This document shows positions 6,866-10,796 of a stretch of DNA of 10,796 nucleotides, piece after piece (position 1 is the first letter of the stretch; each line of letters opens with the position of its first letter). Under the pieces are notes generated by a model. The model ran no database searches. It was not told the DNA's origin and saw nothing but the letters and a program-made list of their open reading frames with translations. The translations under genes and the position numbers were made by a program. The stretch comes from Rhodobacteraceae bacterium UBA6273 (GTDB lineage Bacteria; Pseudomonadota; Alphaproteobacteria; Rhodobacterales; Rhodobacteraceae): positions 1-10,796 of the forward strand of contig DJUV01000318.1 in assembly GCA_002440625.1 (NCBI GenBank), written 5' to 3'.

Positions 6866-7285
6866 TAATGCGCTCCACTTTCCTCTTTCTTAACCGACAG
6901 CCGGCTGTCATGGCCAGCCTGCGGGTTACACATAGCACTAGGCAGTTCCTCACGCAGGGAAGGGACTCGGAATGGGAAAGAGCTATCCACTGCTTTCGTG
7001 CTACTCTCTCATTTCAGCTTCGAGTTCAAGCTGGGAGGCGAACGTCGGGTTCTCAGAGAGCATCTGGGTATGCCACTCGGGGCAAACTCACTGGGATTGG
7101 GTAATTCCCGAGACCCGACTCTGAGGCGCAAAACCGTTACGATTAGGATGTGACCAGACGAATGACGATCATTGCAAAGTCGTAAGCACATGGAAAAGGT
7201 GTTTCACCCAGCGTGTGTTGGAGAAAACGGGCAGAAGCTTCCGAACGTCAAGGCGGCCATTGCGACATCGTAAGTAATAATCAGA
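6866..7285. other. 420-bp low-GC stretch without a supported gene
   Basis: This is the element interior upstream of the winged-helix gene. All six frames are broken by stops. A 27-codon plus-strand frame from ATG 7191 to TAA (ending KLPNVKAAIATS) has natural-looking composition but no ribosome binding site. CTCGGG near 7076 and CCCGAG near 7107 can form a stem around an imperfect GGGATT/AATTCCC pair. ATCGTA occurs at 7267-7272 and again at 7285-7290, 18 bp apart, next to the right att core. No recombinase catalytic motif was seen on either strand. Confidence 0.6.
6896..6909. promoter_or_regulatory. 14-bp perfect palindrome, candidate operator
   Basis: GACAGCCGGCTGTC reads the same on both strands. 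It is centred about 37 bp upstream of the TTG start of the winged-helix gene and overlaps a weak minus-strand -35-like ATGACA. MarR-type dimers bind such sites, so repression of its own gene is a reasonable guess. Its half GACAGCCG also occurs inside both att cores. Confidence 0.45.
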
Positions 7286-7338
7286 TCGTAGACGTTCATC
7301 TGACAGCCGTAGGTCTTGATGTAGAGCTTCTTGGTCAA
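7204..7338 (-). pseudogene. miaB: Orphan 5' end of the ancestral miaB
   Basis: The minus strand from TTG 7338 reads [18 protein letters not shown], clearly the MiaB N-terminus. At the end of the 26-bp repeat it leaves MiaB sequence and runs 26 codons into element DNA to a TGA at 7204-7206. Compared with the working gene ([17 protein letters not shown]), codons 9-17 are identical in DNA while codons 1-8 differ. The orphan codons are GC-rich and chromosome-like, so this is most simply the original miaB start, separated from its body by the insertion. The start codon seems to be TTG; GGACGGGC eight bases upstream may be the ribosome binding site. The 44-aa product would have no cluster-binding or catalytic function. 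Confidence 0.8.
7286..7311. repeat. Putative att site copy 2 (in the orphan miaB start)
   Basis: This 26-bp stretch is identical to 6185-6210. Here the left side is AT-rich element DNA (TAAGTAATAATCAGA just before it) and the right side is the GC-rich ancestral miaB start. This is the chromosome-element junction distal to the miaB body. Confidence 0.75.
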
Positions 7339-7458
7339 GGCGCCCGTCCGTCCGCCGCGAGGATCGGCGGTTCCTAACGCAAAGCGTCCCGCGCAGCAAT
7401 GGCCGGGGTCGCGGGCCGGCTTGAAACCGCGGGCGTTCTCGGGAAATGTGCGGGCCTG

Positions 7459-8328
7459 ATGACGACCTATTCTTCCCTCGCCGATCTTGTGTCGAAAGGC
7501 GCCGGCCTTCTGTCGAAGGGGCCGGTCGCGCTGATCTTTGCTGAGGATGGGGTCGAGATTTCCTCGACCGTCGCCCATCATGCCGCACTCGGGTTTCGGT
7601 CGGTCCTCGGCTTCCTGCCGCCGGCGCTGACGCCGCCCGAAGGTGCGGGACCGGGGGTCCACTGGGTCAGCTACGACACCCGCGCGCCCGATGCCGTTCC
7701 GCTCGCAGTCAACACATTGATCGCCGCCGCGCCGTCGACGTGGTTCTACTACGGCTACAACGCCGAGTATCTCCACTTCCCGTTCTGCGAAGATCGCAGC
7801 ATCAGCGAGATGCTGGCTTTCCATGCAGAGGAACGCCGCGATGCGATGCTGGCATTCGTCGTCGACCTTTATGCGCCGGACCTCACGCGCTTTCCGAACG
7901 GGGTCGACCGCGAGAGCGCAGAGATCGACCGGTCCGGTTATTACACCCTTGCCCGCCACGACGCCGCGACCGGCCTTCCGAAGGAACGCCAGCTCGATTT
8001 CTTCGGCGGCCTCCGGTGGCGGTTCGAGGAACATGTGCCATGGGAACGGCGCCGGATCGACCGGATCAGCCTGTTCCTCGCCAAGCCGGGCGTGAAGCTG
8101 CGCCCAGACCACACCTTCAGCGACGCCGAATACAATACCTACGCCTGCCCCTGGCACCACAACCTGACCGCCGCCGTCGCCTCGTTCCGCGCGGCGAAGG
8201 CGCTTCGGACCAATCCCGGCAGCCGCTACGCCATCCACAGCTTCCACTGGCACAACTCCGCCCGCTTCGAGTGGAACTCGCAGCAGTTGCTGGACCTCGG
8301 GCTGATGGAGCCGGGTCAGTGGTTCTGA
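7459..8328 (+). CDS. Family-2 glycosyltransferase-like protein
   Basis: The product is 289 aa from the start chosen here. The N-terminal PVALIFAEDGVEISSTVAHHAALGFRSV part (about residues 22-49) has the NxE...HH..LGF pattern of the Glyco_tranf_2_4 type of GT-A glycosyltransferases. The middle WFYYGYNAEYLHFPFCEDRS segment (about 95-114) sits where such enzymes carry their DxD/DEF metal site, but no DxD is visible. The C-terminal HSFHWHNS (260-267) is His-rich and could bind a metal. There is no signal peptide or membrane segment. An earlier ATG at 7399 would add 20 residues but lacks a ribosome binding site and would crowd the divergent miaB start. The gene is monocistronic and diverges from the orphan miaB end. 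Family membership is tentative; acceptor and donor are unknown. Confidence 0.6.
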   Translation: MTTYSSLADLVSKGAGLLSKGPVALIFAEDGVEISSTVAHHAALGFRSVLGFLPPALTPPEGAGPGVHWVSYDTRAPDAVPLAVNTLIAAAPSTWFYYGYNAEYLHFPFCEDRSISEMLAFHAEERRDAMLAFVVDLYAPDLTRFPNGVDRESAEIDRSGYYTLARHDAATGLPKERQLDFFGGLRWRFEEHVPWERRRIDRISLFLAKPGVKLRPDHTFSDAEYNTYACPWHHNLTAAVASFRAAKALRTNPGSRYAIHSFHWHNSARFEWNSQQLLDLGLMEPGQWF

Positions 8329-8343
8329 GGCGCAGCCTGCCGA

Positions 8344-8372
8344 TTGACAGGCCGGGCGCCGGCGCCTAGCCT
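8344..8372 (+). promoter_or_regulatory. Sigma70-like promoter for the ABC-F gene
   Basis: A perfect TTGACA (8344-8349), a 17-bp GC-rich spacer and TAGCCT (8367-8372) form a good match by the standards of GC-rich alphaproteobacteria, where the -10 box is often degenerate. Transcription would begin near 8380 and leave a leader of about 200 nt before the ABC-F start codon. It lies 15 bp after the stop of the upstream gene, and no T-rich terminator separates them. Confidence 0.55.
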
Positions 8373-8430
8373 TCCCACACTCATCGCCAGCAAGAGGGCC
8401 GGGCGTGGCACGCATCGTTCGGGATCGAAA

Positions 8431-8555
8431 GTTCGGGCCTGTTTCCGCCCTGCAATCGCGGTTGCAGGGCTGATCGGACATAGCCCGAAACCTGTCTCAT
8501 CCGGGCTCGCGTCACGTCAGCCGAGGTACGGCGCGCTGCGTAAACCGCAGTGCGC
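8431..8555 (+). other. Structured leader upstream of the ABC-F gene
   Basis: Three helices can be drawn. GCCCTGCAA (8447-8455) pairs perfectly with TTGCAGGGC (8462-8470) around the 6-base loop TCGCGG. An outer TTCGGGC (8432-8438) pairs with GCCCGAA (8483-8489), enclosing that hairpin. GCGCGCTGCG (8531-8540) pairs with CGCAGTGCGC (8546-8555) over 10 bp with one G-U pair and a TAAAC loop. None is followed by a T-run. The ABC-F start codon comes 26 bases later, with a weak ribosome binding site. This could be a cis-regulatory leader; it matches no riboswitch class I recognise. Confidence 0.45.
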
Positions 8556-8581
8556 GTCCATCCAGACGATGAGAAATTCCC

Positions 8582-10090
8582 ATGTCCCTGATCACACTCA
8601 ATTCCGTCGGCGTCACGCTGGGCGCCCCGCTCTTTTCGGCACTTGACCTGACGATCCACCGCGGCGAGCGCATCGGCCTTGTCGCCGCGAACGGACGCGG
8701 CAAGTCCACGCTTCTGCGGCTTGTCGCGGGCGAAACCCAGCCTGACAGCGGCGAGATGACGCTGGCCCGAAACCTGCGCGTGGCGCTGATGCCGCAGGTG
8801 GTGCCCGATGCCCTCATGCCCCTTCCCTTCCGCGATGCGGTGCTTGAGGCGCTGCCCGCCGAAAGCCGGGATTGGGAGGAATGGCGCGTCGATGTGGCGC
8901 TCGACGACCTTCAGGTGCCCGAGGATCTGCGCGCCCGTCCCCTGTCAGACCTCAGCGGCGGCTGGCAGCGGTTCGCGCTTCTGGCCCGCGCCCTCATGCG
9001 TGAACCCGATGTCCTCCTGATGGATGAGCCGACGAACCATCTCGACCTGACGCGGATCGCCATGCTCGAACGCTGGATCACCGCGCAGGGGGCGGGCATC
9101 GCCTCAGTGATCGCCAGCCATGACCGCGCCTTTCTGGATGCAGTGACGAACCGGACGCTGTTCCTGCGCCCCGACCGTTCCGCCGACTACGCGCTGCCCT
9201 ATGACCGCGCCCGCGCCGCTCTGGCGGAACATGACGCCGCCAAAGCCCGCACCCATGCCAACGACCTGCGTGAGGCCGCGCAGCTGCGACGTCAGGCGCA
9301 GAAGCTGAAGAACATCGGCGTCAATTCGGGGTCCGATCTCCTCCTCAGCAAGCACAAATACCTGACCGACCGCGCCGAACGGATCGAAGAGGCGGCGCAA
9401 CCGGCGCACCGGGAACGCTCGGCGGGCCAGATCCGGCTCGCGGGCGCCGACAGCCATGCGCGCACGCTCCTGACGCTCGACAATGCCGAGGTGCGGGCGC
9501 CGGATGGCCGGCTTTTGTTCCGCACCGGGCAGAAGTGGATTTCTCCCGCTGAAAGGGTGATCCTTCTTGGTGCCAACGGGGCGGGCAAGTCCTGCCTGAT
9601 GACCGCAATTGCGGGTGTGGCAGCGGGTGGCACAGCCGGGGGAATACGGCTGGCCGGGTCGGCGCTGGCCGGGATCGTCGATCAGGGTCTTGCCCGCATC
9701 ACCCCCGACGCCACGCCCTTCGGTTTGCTCTCGGCGCGCTTCCGGCAGGGCGATGTGGCGCTCCGGTCGCTCCTCTCGGGGGCCGGCATCACCCATGACT
9801 GGCAGGCCCGCCCGGTGGCGGCGCTGTCGGGCGGCCAACGCGCCCGGCTCGCCATATTGGTGCTTAGACTTGAGCGGCCGAACTTCTATCTTCTCGATGA
9901 GCCGACCAACCACCTCGACATCGAGGGGCAGGAGGCGCTTGAAGACGAGCTTACCCAGCGGGAAACCGGCTGCCTGATCGTCTCGCATGACCGGAGTTTC
10001 GTGCGGAACGTGGGCACGCGGTTCTGGGAAGTGGTGAAGGGCAGCTTGCAGGAACGCGACGATCCCGAAACCTTCTTCGCGGCTGCCTGA
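8582..10090 (+). CDS. ABC-F family ATP-binding protein
   Basis: This is a soluble tandem ATPase of the ABC-F type, a family that acts on ribosomes (translation factors such as EttA/Uup, or antibiotic protection). At 502 aa it has no membrane domain. Domain 1 has Walker A ANGRGKST (36-43), Q-loop Q72, signature LSGGW (124-128), Walker B LLMDEP with E149, and H180. A charged linker of about 85 residues (205-290, Arg/Lys/Glu-rich) follows. Domain 2 has Walker [10 protein letters not shown] (330-338), signature LSGGQ (415-419), Walker [11 protein letters not shown] with E440, and H469. Oddities are a Trp ending the first signature and a Cys ending the second P-loop. The start at 8582-8584 has only a weak GAGA upstream. 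Its end lies 5 bp from the convergent irr stop. Subfamily and substrate cannot be fixed by eye. Confidence 0.93.
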   Translation: MSLITLNSVGVTLGAPLFSALDLTIHRGERIGLVAANGRGKSTLLRLVAGETQPDSGEMTLARNLRVALMPQVVPDALMPLPFRDAVLEALPAESRDWEEWRVDVALDDLQVPEDLRARPLSDLSGGWQRFALLARALMREPDVLLMDEPTNHLDLTRIAMLERWITAQGAGIASVIASHDRAFLDAVTNRTLFLRPDRSADYALPYDRARAALAEHDAAKARTHANDLREAAQLRRQAQKLKNIGVNSGSDLLLSKHKYLTDRAERIEEAAQPAHRERSAGQIRLAGADSHARTLLTLDNAEVRAPDGRLLFRTGQKWISPAERVILLGANGAGKSCLMTAIAGVAAGGTAGGIRLAGSALAGIVDQGLARITPDATPFGLLSARFRQGDVALRSLLSGAGITHDWQARPVAALSGGQRARLAILVLRLERPNFYLLDEPTNHLDIEGQEALEDELTQRETGCLIVSHDRSFVRNVGTRFWEVVKGSLQERDDPETFFAAA

Positions 10091-10095
10091 CCGGA

Positions 10096-10500
10096 TCAGC
10101 CGCGCTTCAGCCGGATCACCACATCGACCCGCGACAGTTCGGCCCCTTCAGGCAGGCGCGGCAACTGGGTGATGCGCAGTTCCTCGGCGGGGGCGTCGGT
10201 CAGGATGCCCTCGTCTTCCCAGAAGAAATGCGGATGGTCGTCAAGCCGCGTGTCGAAATAGGACCGCGACCCGTCGACCGAGATTTCGTTGATGAGGCCC
10301 GCATCGCAGAAGGTCTTGAGCGTGTTGTAGACGGTGGCGAGGGAAACCGGCTCGCCCTTCGCCTCTGCAGCGGCATGAAGGCTTTCGGCGGTGACGTGGC
10401 GGTCGCGCCCGTCGCCGACCAGAAGCTCGGCAAGACAGAGGCGCTGCCGTGTCGGTCTGAGACCGGCCTTGGTAAGCCAGTGCGACCCGCGTTCCGTCAT
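10096..10500 (-). CDS. irr: Fur-family iron response regulator Irr
   Basis: Irr is a Fur-superfamily repressor/activator of alphaproteobacteria that accumulates when iron is low and is tuned by haem; it controls haem synthesis and iron-storage genes. The 134-aa product has the winged-helix domain with [15 protein letters not shown] (13-27) and [14 protein letters not shown] (51-64), then a dimerisation domain with [12 protein letters not shown] (87-98). Its HxH at 89-91 belongs to the metal/haem site. The canonical CxxC zinc pairs of Fur are absent, as usual for Irr. The ATG at 10498-10500 has GAAGGA four bases upstream. An in-frame ATG at 10566 would add 22 residues but has no ribosome binding site and overlaps the promoter. 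The gene is convergent with the ABC-F gene and divergent from fabA. Confidence 0.88.
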   Translation of the reverse strand: MTERGSHWLTKAGLRPTRQRLCLAELLVGDGRDRHVTAESLHAAAEAKGEPVSLATVYNTLKTFCDAGLINEISVDGSRSYFDTRLDDHPHFFWEDEGILTDAPAEELRITQLPRLPEGAELSRVDVVIRLKRG

Positions 10501-10546
10501 GTGATCCTTCGCCACGTGCCGATGACCTTCTTTCCTTCCGCCACCA

Positions 10547-10576
10547 TATATAGAGCGTCCGGCCATGGGATTTCAA
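10547..10576 (-). promoter_or_regulatory. irr promoter
   Basis: On the minus strand TTGAAA (10571-10576), an 18-bp spacer and TATATA (10547-10552) form the best sigma70-like promoter in the window. Transcription would start near 10540, giving a leader of about 40 nt to the ATG at 10500. Its position rules against translation from the ATG at 10566. No clear Irr iron-control-element palindrome is visible next to it. Confidence 0.65.
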
Positions 10577-10680
10577 CGCTCAATGGCCCAAGGCGGCCAA
10601 CGGGCTCCACCCTTGCCGAAGGACCGGACCGGGTGATAGAGGGTTTTGGAACAGGGCAGGGTCAGACAGGGCGGGGAATG
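10577..10680. other. Divergent irr-fabA regulatory gap
   Basis: This gap separates the irr promoter from fabA. For fabA, a possible plus-strand promoter is TTGCCG (10613-10618), a 17-bp spacer and ATAGAG (10636-10641); the -10 is weak. AGGGCGGGGA just before 10678 provides the ribosome binding site. No palindromic operator was found. Confidence 0.3.
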
Positions 10681-10796
10681 ATGGCCAGATATCCGAGCAG
10701 CTTCGGCAAGGAGGATTTGCTGAAATGCGCGCGTGGCGAGCTTTTCGGGCCGGGCAACGCCCAGCTTCCGGCGCCGCCGATGCTGATGATGGACCG
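10681..10796 (+). CDS. fabA: 3-hydroxyacyl-ACP dehydratase/isomerase FabA (partial, 5' end only)
   Basis: FabA dehydrates 3-hydroxydecanoyl-ACP and isomerises the product to the cis-3 form, the branch point for unsaturated fatty acids. Only the first 38 codons are present. The start [19 protein letters not shown] and the following [18 protein letters not shown] match the family's highly conserved N-terminus; the catalytic His and Asp lie beyond the right edge. Two adjacent ATGs (10678 and 10681) are possible; the second was chosen because homologues begin M-x-x-YP-S-F. The gene is divergent from irr, and fabB and fabI usually follow in relatives, which cannot be checked here. Confidence 0.92.
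   Translation, partial: MARYPSSFGKEDLLKCARGELFGPGNAQLPAPPMLMMD

Larger units (their letters stand above)
6185..7311. mobile_element. Remnant of an integrative element inserted in the 5' end of miaB
   Basis: The segment is bounded by a 26-bp perfect direct repeat (6185-6210 and 7286-7311). The left copy is inside the working miaB; the right copy is joined to an orphan miaB start region. The 1,075 bp between the copies are lower in GC (about 43% in 7141-7200 by hand count) than the flanking genes. They carry a MarR-like winged-helix gene, an ORF resembling a tyrosine-recombinase N-terminus, and short repeats near the left end. This is the arrangement left by site-specific integration into the start of a gene with replacement of its 5' end, as known for SXT-family elements in prfC. 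No complete recombinase, replication or structural genes are present, so the element is either a deletion remnant or a very small satellite needing help from elsewhere. Confidence 0.75.

Noticed and set aside
6853..7104. 83-codon plus-strand frame in the element interior
   Set aside because: It has no convincing ribosome binding site or domain pattern, and it overlaps the start and the operator candidate of the winged-helix gene.
7009..7191. 60-codon minus-strand frame in the element interior
   Set aside because: It has no ribosome binding site and no recognisable pattern, and its composition is not protein-like.
7191..7274. 27-codon plus-strand ORF ending KLPNVKAAIATS
   Set aside because: Its composition is plausible for a gene tail, but there is no ribosome binding site, no upstream continuation beyond nine codons and no known family. 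It is noted only as part of the non-coding stretch.
6185..7311. tRNA gene or CRISPR array as the basis of the repeats
   Set aside because: The repeated 26 bp are miaB coding sequence with no cloverleaf. Only two copies exist, 1.1 kb apart, which is not a CRISPR pattern.
7421..7449. TTGAAA-17-AAATGT as a promoter giving a leaderless start at 7459
   Set aside because: The -10 hexamer matches at only two positions; too weak to annotate.
8336..8353. Terminator after the glycosyltransferase-like gene (GCCTG/CAGGC)
   Set aside because: It has only a 5-bp stem, no T-run, and overlaps the -35 box of the next promoter.
7339..8481. Minus-strand open frame running from 8481 into the orphan miaB start
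   Set aside because: Upstream of 7338 it is the antisense of the glycosyltransferase-like gene. Only the 7204-7338 part has recognisable (MiaB) sequence.

Overview
The window reads as chromosome of a GC-rich alphaproteobacterium, most likely a member of the Rhodobacteraceae/Rhodobacterales. Four things point there: the gene order miaB-phoH-ybeY-corC-lnt-metK, a SAM/SAH-type riboswitch element in front of metK (a class known from Rhodobacterales metK leaders), an Irr-type Fur regulator divergent from fabA, and the codon and GC style (a hand count of 8161-8220 gives about 73% G+C).

Left part (1-6234, all minus strand): a housekeeping block transcribed leftward. miaB (tRNA methylthiolation) comes first, then a 159-bp gap, then the tightly packed phoH/ybeZ-ybeY-corC-lnt run (overlaps of 29 and 11 bp, then a 2-bp gap). 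An 87-bp gap carrying the riboswitch follows, then metK, which runs off the left edge. ybeZYX-lnt is the classical RNA-metabolism/envelope cluster; metK makes the SAM that MiaB and other enzymes consume.

Middle (6185-7311): the most unusual part. A 26-bp perfect direct repeat lies at 6185-6210, inside miaB codons 9-17, and again at 7286-7311, where it is attached to a second, orphan miaB 5' end. Between the copies is about 1.1 kb of visibly lower-GC DNA (about 43% by hand count in 7141-7200). It holds a small MarR-like winged-helix gene, an overlapping 72-aa ORF resembling the N-terminus of a phage-type tyrosine recombinase, a 14-bp perfect palindrome and a short array of GTCAC repeats. The simplest reading is a decayed integrative element that inserted in the 5' end of miaB and supplied a replacement start region. 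The working MiaB would then be a hybrid, cut off from its original promoter.

Right part (7459-10796): a gene resembling family-2 glycosyltransferases but lacking an obvious DxD motif; a sigma70-like promoter and a strongly structured leader of about 200 nt; an ABC-F ATPase gene (8582-10090); the convergent irr gene (10096-10500), with a clear promoter that settles its start codon; and, divergent from irr, the first 38 codons of fabA. No rRNA, tRNA or CRISPR was seen. I do not see a wholly new defence or metabolic system. The miaB-integrated remnant is the item most deserving follow-up.
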